From assembly GCF_018861065.1 (NCBI RefSeq), contig NZ_JAHKQO010000023.1, positions 1-63,174 of the forward strand: 63,174 bases of DNA. Reading direction: 5' to 3'. Under the pieces are notes generated by a model. That model did no database searches. It worked only from the letters and a program-made list of their open reading frames with translations, and was not told where the DNA came from. Numbering within the stretch: position 1 is the first letter of the stretch; every line of letters starts with the position of its first letter. The DNA is from Paraglaciecola arctica. GTDB lineage: Bacteria > Pseudomonadota > Gammaproteobacteria > Enterobacterales > Alteromonadaceae. The translations under genes and the position numbers were made by a program. Of this stretch, positions 38,519 through 47,783 are shown in pieces.

Positions 38519-39260
38519 GTAAGGGCAAAGTCCCCTCAACCAAAAACTGCTCCCTAGTAAACATGACTGGAAAAGTCCTTGGTTGCGAAAATCTTAAAAT
38601 GCCAGTTTGTGGGTCAAGCTGGCAGATGTATTCTACTTTGTCTTCGGGTTTTTCAGATTGAATAACTGTATGGTTATCAATGGCGACATTGATACCTTGC
38701 TCTTGGCTTCGCGCTGAAAAGTAGCGCAGCAGATCGGCACCACCTTTTCGAGAATGATTCCCAAGCTGTTGAGTCAACGAATAAGATTGGGGATCGGTTA
38801 AACGCTTTTGTACTTCTGTATCTGAAATTTTTGTCAGATCCACAGTGTTGTTACTTAATACCTTTACAAAAAATAAAGAATGCTGTGACTGGATCACTTT
38901 GGGAAAAGGAGTTTCAGTGCCGTCAATCAAGTAAAAGCGATAAAAGGCCGCTTCAGTTAAACAAGTGTGAATTGATTCGCTGGCATAAAAATAACTAGGC
39001 TCGGTTATTGCGCCAAAACGAGATCCGTATTTTAATGGAGGATAACGAAAAGGAGTGGAAATAAGATAATGTAAGTCTTGAGTATCATCGATATATTGGG
39101 GTTTAAAGTCATCTAGGATTTGCTCTAAAATGGCTTGCTCTTCGAGATCGTCCACCAACGAAGTGGTTGCCGCGTATTCTTGTGTTTCCACCATTCGACA
39201 GACTGAGTTATCGTACCGGGTTAAGCCGCCCGCGGCGGTGATTATATCCTTTGGACTCAA
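38511..39260 (-). CDS. RES-domain toxin (NAD+ phosphorylase family)
   Basis: 249 residues. The RES domain contains the conserved R...Y...E-type segments: FRYPPLKYGSRFGAITEPSYFYASESIHTCLTEAAF spans about 71-106. RES toxins of RES-Xre pairs degrade NAD+ in the cytoplasm. Start is TTG 39260, preceded by GAGGT six bases away and overlapping the stop of the antitoxin gene by 3 bases. It sits downstream of its antitoxin, the usual order. Confidence 0.85.
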   Translation of the reverse strand: MSPKDIITAAGGLTRYDNSVCRMVETQEYAATTSLVDDLEEQAILEQILDDFKPQYIDDTQDLHYLISTPFRYPPLKYGSRFGAITEPSYFYASESIHTCLTEAAFYRFYLIDGTETPFPKVIQSQHSLFFVKVLSNNTVDLTKISDTEVQKRLTDPQSYSLTQQLGNHSRKGGADLLRYFSARSQEQGINVAIDNHTVIQSEKPEDKVEYICQLDPQTGILRFSQPRTFPVMFTREQFLVEGTLPLLS

Positions 39261-39622
39261 GCTTTACCTCTAAGGGCATCTAAGTAAGCGTTGATATTCA
39301 CTAGCCCTGTCACTGTAAAACATAACTCTCTAGGGATCCCGCGAATGTGTGTATTTTTGTGTTCGAACCAATGCTTCATTGAAGTGACATCTCCGCCAAA
39401 TAAAGCGAATAACGAGCGATAAAGCCTGATGAACAATATTTGTAATTCATTTTGTTTGGAGTCTTTTTCAAAAGCGGATTTGCGCAACAGAGTAGACCTA
39501 GCAACACCAATGAGTTTTGCCGCTTGGGTATCGGTTATGCCTAAAACTTTGTAGGCATTCATATACGCCTTCATTACAATTTGTTGTTGCTCTTTAGGCG
39601 CTTTCATTTTTATATCTTGCAT
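39257..39622 (-). CDS. Xre/MbcA/ParS-family antitoxin of the RES pair
   Basis: 121 residues with the N-terminal Xre-like helix-turn-helix (YKVLGITDTQAAKLIGVARSTLLR, ~26-49) and the C-terminal DUF2384-type toxin-binding part (LCFTVTGLVNINAYLDALRGKA). It should neutralise the RES toxin and repress the operon. Translation is coupled to the toxin. It is probably transcribed from the 39623-39923 region; GGGG about ten bases upstream of ATG 39622 can act as ribosome site. Confidence 0.85.
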   Translation of the reverse strand: MQDIKMKAPKEQQQIVMKAYMNAYKVLGITDTQAAKLIGVARSTLLRKSAFEKDSKQNELQILFIRLYRSLFALFGGDVTSMKHWFEHKNTHIRGIPRELCFTVTGLVNINAYLDALRGKA

Positions 39623-39923
39623 CTACTTGCCCCGAATTCAATTGACACATCTAGAGTATAACATGTGTGTGTTATTTGGATCATATTTTTAAGTTTTGTT
39701 TCAAATGAAACTGCTGCTGAATTAGTGCTAGCTACACATGCTTGCCTAAGCTCTGAGTTTGAACGATTTAAACTATTAAAAATAAACATAAATAACAAAG
39801 GGTTAGATCTAAATGTGGATTTCCAACTAAATTTCACTTGACCCCTAAGTTAAGTGTATCTACTGTATTACTACAGATAGTACAGTTGCTGTGTGAATAC
39901 CATAAATCAACTTAAAGGCACTT
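39623..39923. other. divergent intergenic region, toxin-antitoxin / GntR operon
   Basis: 301 bases without a credible gene. The left part should hold the minus-strand promoter of the antitoxin (a TATACT-like word near 39655-39660). The right part holds a TTGACC at 39838-39843 and the GntR-type palindrome at 39862-39886 for the plus-strand operon. Confidence 0.45.
39862..39886. promoter_or_regulatory. GntR-type operator palindrome
   Basis: ACTGTA (39862-39867) and TACAGT (39881-39886) are perfect outer arms, with inner TA pairs matching too and a further TACAG in the middle. It lies 38 bases before the GntR start and near the promoter (TTGACC at 39838-39843). It is the natural autorepression site of the GntR-ABC operon. 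Confidence 0.55.
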
Positions 39924-40352
39924 ATGTCAGATGTTAAAGCGGTCAATATTAATATTGCTCCAGGCGACACTCGACCTATCTTCAAGCAAATTGTAGATGG
40001 CATCCGTATGCAGATCGCATGCGGTAACTTACCTGTGGGTGCAAAATTACCTAGTGTCAGAGGCTTGGCTATGCAATTGACAATTAACGCCAATACGGTG
40101 GCGAAAGCCTACACCGAACTGACTAACCAAGGTTTAGTAGAAGCGAGGCAGGGCCTAGGTTTATTTGTCAGTCAACCACGGCAACAGCTAAATATTGAAG
40201 AGCAACGAAAGCGCTTGGGTGACGCTGTGCAAGCGTTTGTAAATGATGTTGCCTATTTAGATTTTAGTGCCGAGCAAATTACAGAAAAAGTATCGGTGGC
40301 ACTCAATCAGTTGGCCACAAATAAAGAAAATGAGACAAGAAATCATGACTAA
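39924..40352 (+). CDS. GntR-family regulator, YtrA subfamily
   Basis: 142 residues: winged helix-turn-helix (~10-78; PIFKQIVDGIRMQIACGNL, then LPSVRGLAMQLTINANTVAKAY) and a short C-terminal tail with no ligand-binding domain. This size and its place at the head of an ABC operon define the YtrA subfamily, which represses linked transporter genes. Its stop overlaps the ABC ATPase start by 8 bases. A matching palindrome lies 38 bases upstream. Confidence 0.88.
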   Translation: MSDVKAVNINIAPGDTRPIFKQIVDGIRMQIACGNLPVGAKLPSVRGLAMQLTINANTVAKAYTELTNQGLVEARQGLGLFVSQPRQQLNIEEQRKRLGDAVQAFVNDVAYLDFSAEQITEKVSVALNQLATNKENETRNHD

Positions 40353-41247
40353 ACATTGTATTGAAACTTTTCAGTTAACCAAGACTTATGGAAATAAGAC
40401 CGCGGTTAACCAATTAGATTTAGCCATTAAAACGGGTGGCATACATGCCTTTGTGGGCAGTAATGGTGCCGGTAAATCAACTTTGTTTCGATTATTACTC
40501 GGAGTGGCGAGTCCTACCTCGGGCTCGGCAGCGCTATTAGGCCAAGATTGCCGAAACTTGAACACCGAGATTAGAGGGAAAGTGGGTTACGTAAATGAAG
40601 AACACACTCTGCCTACTTGGATGTTAGTTGAGAAAGTGGTGGCGATGCAAAAACACTTTTATCAAAACTGGGATCAAAATATTTACGAAAGGGTGATTGG
40701 CTATTTTGATGTGGATCCTAAACAAAAAGTAGCCGGGTTATCTCGCGGCGAAAGGGCCGGCTTTAATCTCTCAATGGCATTGGCGCAAAGTCCAGAGATC
40801 TTAATTTTAGATGAACCTACCTTGGGGTTAGATGTGGTGGCTAAGCAGTCATTTTTAGAAGCCTTAATGTTCACAGAAATCGAAAAGGATTCCACTATCA
40901 TTTATTGCTCTCATCAAATGGAAGAGGTTGAACGAGTCGCAGACAACTTAGTTATCTTGGAGAAAGGGCGCTTAGTGAATAACAGTGCGCCTGATGAGTT
41001 TGTGGAGCGAATAAGGAGTTGGGTGGTAGATTTTGACGCTAAGCCTCTCGACAAACGTGCCATAGATGGCTTACTCAGTGCCAAATTAATTGATGGTCAA
41101 CATCATATTGTCACCCTAGACCAAACCGATGCTTCATTTAGGCAGAAGCTTGAGAAACTAGGCGCTAAGGAAGTGCAACCTATGGGTGTTACGTTAAATA
41201 GTGCGGTGAATGCGTTCTTATCCAAAAATCACAATGTGCCAGCCTAA
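40345..41247 (+). CDS. ABC transporter ATP-binding protein
   Basis: 300 residues from ATG 40345. Walker A GSNGAGKST (~38-46), signature LSRGERAG, Walker B ILILDEPTLGLD, H-loop in IYCSHQMEE. The single cassette fits ABC-2 type exporters regulated by YtrA-like repressors. Further upstream starts (ATG 40330, 40267) lie inside the gntR gene and are less likely. The membrane partner follows after 36 bases. Substrate unknown; such systems often respond to cell-envelope stress or antibiotics. Confidence 0.88.
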   Translation: MTKHCIETFQLTKTYGNKTAVNQLDLAIKTGGIHAFVGSNGAGKSTLFRLLLGVASPTSGSAALLGQDCRNLNTEIRGKVGYVNEEHTLPTWMLVEKVVAMQKHFYQNWDQNIYERVIGYFDVDPKQKVAGLSRGERAGFNLSMALAQSPEILILDEPTLGLDVVAKQSFLEALMFTEIEKDSTIIYCSHQMEEVERVADNLVILEKGRLVNNSAPDEFVERIRSWVVDFDAKPLDKRAIDGLLSAKLIDGQHHIVTLDQTDASFRQKLEKLGAKEVQPMGVTLNSAVNAFLSKNHNVPA

Positions 41248-41283
41248 CGCAGCCATACAATATTGAATTATTAGGAAATTATC

Positions 41284-43152
41284 ATGTTTGAATTAGCTAG
41301 AAGCGAATTTATTCGTTATCAAAAATGGGCGTTTGCAGTTGCTGTTTTGTTACTCGCGATCTTCGGTTTCGTGAGTAAAATTAAGCCTTTACTGGAAAAC
41401 AGCGATGCGCAGTCTGCTTTAGTGAATCTTAGCTTCTTTGGCGCCAGTTTACTGTTTGGCGTGCTACAAATGGCTTTGTACAAGCGCACTAATCATTGGA
41501 CGTATTTAATCCATCGCCCCATTAGCCCTGCCAAAATCTATTTTGCTCTTTGTGGTGCTGGCGTGTTATTGCTCTTTATTGCGTTCGGCTTACCTTGGTT
41601 GATCGCTATGCTAGGGTTAGATATTTTTACCGAAACGTTAGTAGAAACTCGTCATTATCTACATGTGGCATTTTTACTGTTTAACGCTATTTTGGTGTTT
41701 CTAATTGGTAATTTAATAGTACTCAATGCTAGTTACGCAATTGTAGGCTTGCTTATTTTATTGGTTATAATTTATGTGCCAATATCCCCTAGTATTCAGA
41801 TGCAGTTCTTACCTGTGATATCGATGATTCTAGGCCTGTTGTATCTTAACATGAAGAGCTTTCAACCCGACCTAAGTCGTTATTTGAAACAACCCTTTAG
41901 TGTGGTTTTATTAAGCATTCCGTTGAGTTTTGCGCTGTGGTTTTTATTGCTGATGATCTCTACCACTAGTCTTTATCACTTGCCGAAATTTATAGCGGGT
42001 ACTCATCCCGACAATAATCCAATCGAAAATACTTATCGATATATATGGCAATACGATGAGTCTGAGTTACCAGAGTATATTTTGCAGAATGCGAATACTC
42101 CACTTGCCAACAACATGATCCAGCAAGCGAAACTAGCCAAAGTTGACTACATCAGTACAGACTTTTGGCCTTTCCCTAGAAAAAATCAACTTTATGTTGA
42201 AGACTTACAATACGCCTTAACTCATAAGAAAACCCATTCTACGTGGCAATTTAGTCATAAAGACATGGTGTTAGTGGGGGTTAGCAAAAGCACTGGAAAA
42301 AGAGTCGGCGTTTTGGGTCAACAAGGGTTTGTGAGTAGTCTAGAAAAGGTAACTGAGCAAGACCGTTTCAGCGCAGTGCCGTTTTTGTTGGGTGAGAGCC
42401 ACTTTATGACGCGCACTAACATTTATCAGGTCAACTTTAACGAAAAATCTCTGAGCAACAAATTTAGCTTAACCCAAGGTGAGTTTTTTATTGGGATCCC
42501 CAAAATACATGATAACTATATTGCAGTGGCGACTAATCAACATATTTTGTTATTTGATCCATCCAGCTACCGCGATGAATACCAACAAATTCAGCCAGAT
42601 TACCGTGTACCACATCCTGTGGCTTATAAAACGCTGAGTAATATTACCACTTACAAATTGGCTGACGGATATTTGTTTCACTATTTCGGTACTAAACACT
42701 TTGGTTTTGATCGACCTGGCGCCCAAATGTTTTATGTGAAATTGTCAGGGGAAACTTTGTATGTAGGTGGACGAGAATTTACTTCATTCTCTCATCCAGC
42801 GTGGATACGACACGGCTTGTTTGTGTTTTCGCCAGTACTTTGGGGAACGCAAAACCTAATGTTTGATTATTTAGATCCTGAGAATGGTTGGGCTCTATCT
42901 TATGCAGAAATACGAGAGGTTAATTTTCCACAACAGGCAATCACTGCGGCCATTATTTTACATCTAGTAAGTCTGATTGGTGCCATCATAATGTGCCGCC
43001 GTCACCGAATGGCTTCTGCACAGGTAGCGACTTGGATTTCACTCTGTTTATTTCTAAGTTTACCTGGGTTATTAACTTGTATTTTGCTGAACCCTTTGCG
43101 AGATGAGAGAAAGCCAAAAACACTCAATGCTGAGTCTTTACCTGTCACTTAA
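41284..43152 (+). CDS. ABC-2 type permease with large extracytoplasmic domain
   Basis: 622 residues. About six membrane segments occupy residues 1-240, followed by a soluble stretch of ~300 residues with beta-rich repeats and then two membrane segments near the C-terminus (~550-605). The soluble part should face the periplasm. The order GntR-ATPase-permease, close spacing and the terminator after the gene define one operon. The large domain is longer than in usual YtrA-linked permeases, so it may bind a ligand. Confidence 0.72.
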   Translation: MFELARSEFIRYQKWAFAVAVLLLAIFGFVSKIKPLLENSDAQSALVNLSFFGASLLFGVLQMALYKRTNHWTYLIHRPISPAKIYFALCGAGVLLLFIAFGLPWLIAMLGLDIFTETLVETRHYLHVAFLLFNAILVFLIGNLIVLNASYAIVGLLILLVIIYVPISPSIQMQFLPVISMILGLLYLNMKSFQPDLSRYLKQPFSVVLLSIPLSFALWFLLLMISTTSLYHLPKFIAGTHPDNNPIENTYRYIWQYDESELPEYILQNANTPLANNMIQQAKLAKVDYISTDFWPFPRKNQLYVEDLQYALTHKKTHSTWQFSHKDMVLVGVSKSTGKRVGVLGQQGFVSSLEKVTEQDRFSAVPFLLGESHFMTRTNIYQVNFNEKSLSNKFSLTQGEFFIGIPKIHDNYIAVATNQHILLFDPSSYRDEYQQIQPDYRVPHPVAYKTLSNITTYKLADGYLFHYFGTKHFGFDRPGAQMFYVKLSGETLYVGGREFTSFSHPAWIRHGLFVFSPVLWGTQNLMFDYLDPENGWALSYAEIREVNFPQQAITAAIILHLVSLIGAIIMCRRHRMASAQVATWISLCLFLSLPGLLTCILLNPLRDERKPKTLNAESLPVT

Positions 43153-43164
43153 TGTCACTTTAAG

Positions 43165-43195
43165 TTCGCTACTCGATGGTTGGGTAGCGAATTTT
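43165..43195 (+). terminator. intrinsic terminator after the GntR-ABC operon
   Basis: TTCGCTACTC (43165-43174) pairs with GGGTAGCGAA (43182-43191), 10 bp with one U-G pair and a 7-nt loop, followed by TTTT. It lies 12 bases after the permease stop and separates the operon from the S9 peptidase gene. Confidence 0.75.
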
Positions 43196-43229
43196 GTATT
43201 CATTTATCACTTTTAAAGAAGTCCTAATT

Positions 43230-45293
43230 ATGCTTTTTCCTTGTCCTCGTCAATCATGGGCTATACGCCTGACTGTTTCCTTGAGCTTATTTTTGCCTTT
43301 AAATAGCTTTGCTGACTCAATAACTGGAGCGATACAATATAGCGAATCACAGCCTGTAGCGCCTTTAATACCGCGAAGTCAGTTTGCGGGTTCAGCGTCT
43401 ATCAAAAATGAAACCCTGTCACCCAATGGCCAGTTTTTGTCCTATATACGAAAAAAGTCCAGTTATAGTGAACTCTGGATTGTGGATCTTGCTAAGGGTC
43501 AACATCGATTGCTGCTAGCCGCCAAGACAATGGAGCAGGCATTCTGGTCAACCGACAGTTCGTTTGTTTTTGTACAAAACAACGACGGCATATCGGGTAT
43601 AGACGTTACTCCTAATGCCTTTGCTCACTTGATAACAGAGATTGACGAGTCCAAAGATCAATATTTTTACGGTGTGGACAGTAGTCACAACCAAGCGATT
43701 ATCATTTCTGAGAAAAATCTAAAAACTCAACAACATCAACTTCTGCGGGTCACAGTCGATGGTGCCAAAGAAGTACTGTATGCCGATAAAAAGCGAGTGT
43801 TAGATTATTTGTTGGATGACTCAGGTCAGCTTATATTTATTAAGCAAATAGGTGAAAAAGGTGCGGACCTTTACGACTTCAGATCTAAAAGTGCAAAGTT
43901 ACTGAAGCATTGCGATTGGTACGACAATTGTTCTCTGCAAAGTTTTGACGGCTTAAAAAATACACTATTAGTCAAAGCTAGATTTACCCAAGATTTAACT
44001 TCGCTGTTTGCCATCAATACTATTACTCAAAAAACTCAATTGGTTCATCAAGATCCTAAGCAGCGATTTGATTTAACTAAGGTTTATTACGACAAGGATG
44101 ATGAAGCGCGGTTAGCCTTATATCAAGACGAGTTCATTTCCCAGTATGGATTAGATTCTGTTGCTGAAAAGCAGCTGCGCAAATTTCAGCAACAGTTAGA
44201 TCCTTTTACTGAGGCACACACGGTGTGGGTATTTAAACCTAGCGCCAATTTTAAAGTGTGGCTGGCGCTAGATATTAGCTCTAATAAATCCCAGCGCAGA
44301 CTCTTTGTTTTTAACCACTCTAAAAACAGCCTTAGTCAGCCTTTATCGCCTATTTATGCCGAGATGAAGGATGAAAAAAACTATATTCAGTCGCAGCACT
44401 TGGCCTCAAAAGTAGCAGTGAATTACACAACCAGTGACGGCATGCAACAATTTGGTTACTTGACCTTACCTTTGGGGCGAAAGATCAGCGAAGTGCCTTT
44501 AGTGGTTAAACCCCATGGTGGACCTTGGTCTCGGGTAACTGGAAATTACGATCCTTTAACACAACTAATAGCGAACCGAGGATATGCGGTTTTTGAACCT
44601 AATTTTCGGGCTTCCACTGGAATGGGACGACACTATGTAATCTCTGCCAAACAAGATTTCGGGAAGGGAAGAGTGCAACAAGATATTCTTGATGGTTTAC
44701 ATTACCTATTATCCCAAGGAGTAGGCGATAAAACCCAGTTAGCAATACACGGGCATTCGTTTGGAGGATTTTCTACGCTAACAGCCCTAACATTTACTCC
44801 TGATCTATTTAAAGTTGGGATTGCTGGGGCGCCACCGTCAGATATGGCGCAGTCGGTGAAACTAATAAGCCAACAACCGCAGAATGACAGTGATTTGATT
44901 GGAAAATACAGCATTCAGCAGTTGTCCCTTAATCCTGACGATAAAAATGCCATGTTGCGCTTCTATCACAAGTCGCCAGATGCTCATTGGCAAAATATTA
45001 AACAACCTTTGTATATCATTGCAGGAGGTCGCGATCCAAAAGTGGCAGTGGCTAGAGTCAAAGATTTTAGTATTCGATTACAACAAGCGCAGAAACCAAT
45101 TAGTTTATTGGTGGATAACCTTGAAGGACATAGCCCTGAACGAGATATTGCTCGCGAGGGCTATATGTATGTATTAGAAAAAGCCTTAGCCACACACCTT
45201 AATGGTGTGTACGAAGAGCGCCTAAGCCCTAAACTAATTACCTATTTGCAGCGTAATCTGATTATTGACATTAATGCTATTAAGCCAAAGTAA
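43230..45293 (+). CDS. S9-family prolyl oligopeptidase-like peptidase, exported
   Basis: 687 residues from ATG 43230. A signal peptide covers about residues 1-29 (...LNSFA|DS). A beta-propeller of ~370 residues precedes the alpha/beta hydrolase domain, where the nucleophile is Ser510 in GHSFGG, the Asp lies in GGRDPKV and the His in LEGHSP. It is a periplasmic or secreted peptidase of the dipeptidyl-peptidase / acylaminoacyl-peptidase group that cleaves short peptides. An in-frame TTG at 43194 would spoil the signal peptide. Terminator before it, GlpT convergent 8 bases after it. Confidence 0.88.
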   Translation: MLFPCPRQSWAIRLTVSLSLFLPLNSFADSITGAIQYSESQPVAPLIPRSQFAGSASIKNETLSPNGQFLSYIRKKSSYSELWIVDLAKGQHRLLLAAKTMEQAFWSTDSSFVFVQNNDGISGIDVTPNAFAHLITEIDESKDQYFYGVDSSHNQAIIISEKNLKTQQHQLLRVTVDGAKEVLYADKKRVLDYLLDDSGQLIFIKQIGEKGADLYDFRSKSAKLLKHCDWYDNCSLQSFDGLKNTLLVKARFTQDLTSLFAINTITQKTQLVHQDPKQRFDLTKVYYDKDDEARLALYQDEFISQYGLDSVAEKQLRKFQQQLDPFTEAHTVWVFKPSANFKVWLALDISSNKSQRRLFVFNHSKNSLSQPLSPIYAEMKDEKNYIQSQHLASKVAVNYTTSDGMQQFGYLTLPLGRKISEVPLVVKPHGGPWSRVTGNYDPLTQLIANRGYAVFEPNFRASTGMGRHYVISAKQDFGKGRVQQDILDGLHYLLSQGVGDKTQLAIHGHSFGGFSTLTALTFTPDLFKVGIAGAPPSDMAQSVKLISQQPQNDSDLIGKYSIQQLSLNPDDKNAMLRFYHKSPDAHWQNIKQPLYIIAGGRDPKVAVARVKDFSIRLQQAQKPISLLVDNLEGHSPERDIAREGYMYVLEKALATHLNGVYEERLSPKLITYLQRNLIIDINAIKPK

Positions 45294-45301
45294 TCAAATG
45301 C

Positions 45302-46651
45302 CTAAACCGGTGCTTGATTACTTTCATGGGCAACTTCATGCTTTAAGGTCATGGCTATAAGGATAATTGAACAAATACAACCACCGACTAATAGTACAAA
45401 ACCGCCGTCCCAACCAAAGTGATCTACGGTATAGCCAAGGGCAATATTAGCCACTACAGCGCCTCCTAGGTAGCCAAACAATCCAGTTAAGCCGGCCGCG
45501 GTGCCAGCGGCCTTTTTAGGCACCAACTCTAGGGCAAACAAACCGATTAACATCACCGGGCCGTAAATTAAAAAGCCAATTGCCATTAGGGCTGCGATAT
45601 CCACTGTAGGATTACCTGCTGGATTAAACCAATAGATTAATACTGCAACTAGCACCAGTACCATATATAAGATGGCGGCAGGTGCACGACGACCTTTAAA
45701 CCAAGCATCACTGATATATCCGCACAATAACGTGCCAGGGATCCCAGCCCATTCGTATAAAAAATATGCCCAAGAGCTTTTGTTGAATGAAAAATCTTTG
45801 ACTTCATACAGGTAGGTCGGAGCCCAATCTAACACACCATAACGAATCAAATACACGAAGGCATTCGCGACGGCAATAAACCAAAGTAGTTTGTTGTTTA
45901 GTACATAAGTGAGAAATATTTCTTTGGCGCTAAATTCTTGCTCATGTGATTTATCATAATCTTTAGGGTAATCGTTACGGTGCGCTTCAATTGGAGGTAA
46001 ACCACAAGACTGGGGGGTATCACGCAAGGTAAAAAATATAAAAACCGCTATTACGGAAGCTGCGAAAGCGGGTACGTAAAAAATGCTATGCCACTCGTTG
46101 AACCAAGCCATGCCTAAAATAGCCAGAGGTCCAATTAGGCCTCCACCAATATTATGGGCAATGTTCCATACCGAGACTATTTTGCCTCTTTCATTACCTG
46201 AAAACCAATGCACCATAGTGCGGCCGCAAGCTGGCCATCCCATGCCTTGGGCCCAACCATTTAAAAATAACAATATAAATATTGCCCCGATACTTTGGGT
46301 AGCCCAAGACGTAAAGCCAAATATAAACATCACACCGGCAGAGATCAGTAATCCACACATTAGGAAATACCGCGGGTTACTGCGATCGGATACACTACCC
46401 ATTATAAATTTACTGAGCCCGTAAGCGATTGAAACTGCTGAAAGTGCAATACCTAGCTCACCTTTACTGAAACCTTGCTCTTCAATTAAGAATGGCATGG
46501 CCAAGGAGAAGTTTTTACGTACTAAGTAGTAGCCGGCATAACCTACAAAGATCCCAATAAAAACCTGCCAACGAAGGCGTTTATAGTCGTTATCTACTTG
46601 TTCTTGGGGCTTTGATGAGAGGTGCGGAGCAGGCTTAAAAATACCAAACAT
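45302..46651 (-). CDS. glpT: MFS transporter, GlpT/UhpT (organophosphate:phosphate antiporter) type
   Basis: 449 residues with twelve membrane segments. It shares the GlpT pattern: [15 protein letters not shown] near the N-terminus, [14 protein letters not shown], and [11 protein letters not shown] in the central loop. It would exchange glycerol-3-phosphate (or a sugar phosphate) for phosphate. No glpQ or uhp regulator is adjacent, so the exact substrate is unproven. Start ATG 46651; it faces the convergent S9 gene and is divergent from the formyltransferase. Confidence 0.87.
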   Translation of the reverse strand: MFGIFKPAPHLSSKPQEQVDNDYKRLRWQVFIGIFVGYAGYYLVRKNFSLAMPFLIEEQGFSKGELGIALSAVSIAYGLSKFIMGSVSDRSNPRYFLMCGLLISAGVMFIFGFTSWATQSIGAIFILLFLNGWAQGMGWPACGRTMVHWFSGNERGKIVSVWNIAHNIGGGLIGPLAILGMAWFNEWHSIFYVPAFAASVIAVFIFFTLRDTPQSCGLPPIEAHRNDYPKDYDKSHEQEFSAKEIFLTYVLNNKLLWFIAVANAFVYLIRYGVLDWAPTYLYEVKDFSFNKSSWAYFLYEWAGIPGTLLCGYISDAWFKGRRAPAAILYMVLVLVAVLIYWFNPAGNPTVDIAALMAIGFLIYGPVMLIGLFALELVPKKAAGTAAGLTGLFGYLGGAVVANIALGYTVDHFGWDGGFVLLVGGCICSIILIAMTLKHEVAHESNQAPV

Positions 46652-46943
46652 ATCAATCTAATCTAAATGGGTTTTAACAATTAAAACAGATTATTATCAG
46701 CATATGTATCAATAATTTAACTTTAATTGATTAGCTGAATAACACTCGGCTAACTAGCAATTTGTTTACTAGTTTGACACTTAGGTGTTTTCTTATATCG
46801 GGTATGAGTACAATAAAGCGAACAGTTGAATGCATATGGTGTTGCATGGTTGCCGATTTTTGCCAAGGTTTGCATTTTTGAGATCGCGTGGTCTGAGATT
46901 GCATAATTAACTGCACTGAATTTATTGAAACCAATTGAATTGA

Positions 46944-47783
46944 ATGGGTAATATGAAAATCGCATATTTTGGATATGATCCGCTAAGTTGTTGCCTAGAA
47001 GTATTTTTGAAAAAAGGTTACCAATTTGCAGCTATTTATTGTGGTGAAAGTGGACCGTTTACAGAAAAAATCATTGCATTTGCTACTAAACACCAAATTA
47101 AACTTTGTTTTGATAAACCCACTCCAAAACAAATGCGCGACTTAATAACACAAGGTGTAGAGCTATTCTTCAGCGCTGAATATCCATGGAAGATCCCGAT
47201 CCCATCTGAGTTAAAATACGCCATTAATGTCCATCCTACCTTATTGCCAGAAGGGCGCGGCATGACACCTTTACCCCATCTGATTCTAAATCAGTCAAAA
47301 CACGCTGGGATCACCTTACATAAGCTTACACAGAGTTTTGATTCTGGTGACATTTTGATTCAGCAAGGCATAGCAATCGATCCTGAAGAAAGTTTTGATA
47401 CGCTAAGCGCAAAGATATTTCAACAAACGCCAAAGTTATTAGCGACGTTATTGGAAGATTTACAAGGTTTTTATCTAAGTAGCCAAAAACAAGGAGAGGG
47501 GAGTTATTGGCCTGCTATTACTCAAGCGCAGCAAACCCTTGATTGGCAGCAACACACGGCTCAACTTTTATTAAGATTGCGAGCCTTTGGTAGTTTAGGT
47601 ACATATGCCAATATAGATGGAAAAGCCTGTGTCATCACTTCTGCACAGGCCAAACAATACCAGCACAATTATCGTGCTGGTGAGGTTCTAGAAGAAAACC
47701 AAGATTACCTTACTATCGCTACAATAGACGGCGAACTGTGTATCCCCAAAACGGGGAAGGCCGGCCTCTTATTTTGCGTTTAA
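46944..47783 (+). CDS. formyltransferase-family protein (Fmt/ArnA-N-like)
   Basis: 279 residues. The N-terminal Rossmann-like domain contains the catalytic triad of formyltransferases: Asn and His in INVHPTLLPEGRG and Asp in SFDSGDILIQ. A smaller C-terminal domain follows (LLLRLRAFGSLGTY). It should move a formyl group from N10-formyl-tetrahydrofolate to an amine, as Fmt or the Arn formyltransferase do. The sequence is too short for Fmt (~315) and no ArnA dehydrogenase domain is fused, so the acceptor is open. Start at ATG 46944 or 46953. Its 3' end overlaps puuD by 15 bases on the other strand. Confidence 0.72.
   Translation: MGNMKIAYFGYDPLSCCLEVFLKKGYQFAAIYCGESGPFTEKIIAFATKHQIKLCFDKPTPKQMRDLITQGVELFFSAEYPWKIPIPSELKYAINVHPTLLPEGRGMTPLPHLILNQSKHAGITLHKLTQSFDSGDILIQQGIAIDPEESFDTLSAKIFQQTPKLLATLLEDLQGFYLSSQKQGEGSYWPAITQAQQTLDWQQHTAQLLLRLRAFGSLGTYANIDGKACVITSAQAKQYQHNYRAGEVLEENQDYLTIATIDGELCIPKTGKAGLLFCV

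Noticed and set aside
39610-39837. 75-codon minus-strand frame upstream of the antitoxin
   Set aside because: It overlaps the antitoxin start and the regulatory region, with no ribosome site and no protein-like pattern.
46731-46965. Two minus-strand frames between glpT and the formyltransferase
   Set aside because: They overlap each other and the promoter region, with no recognisable domain.
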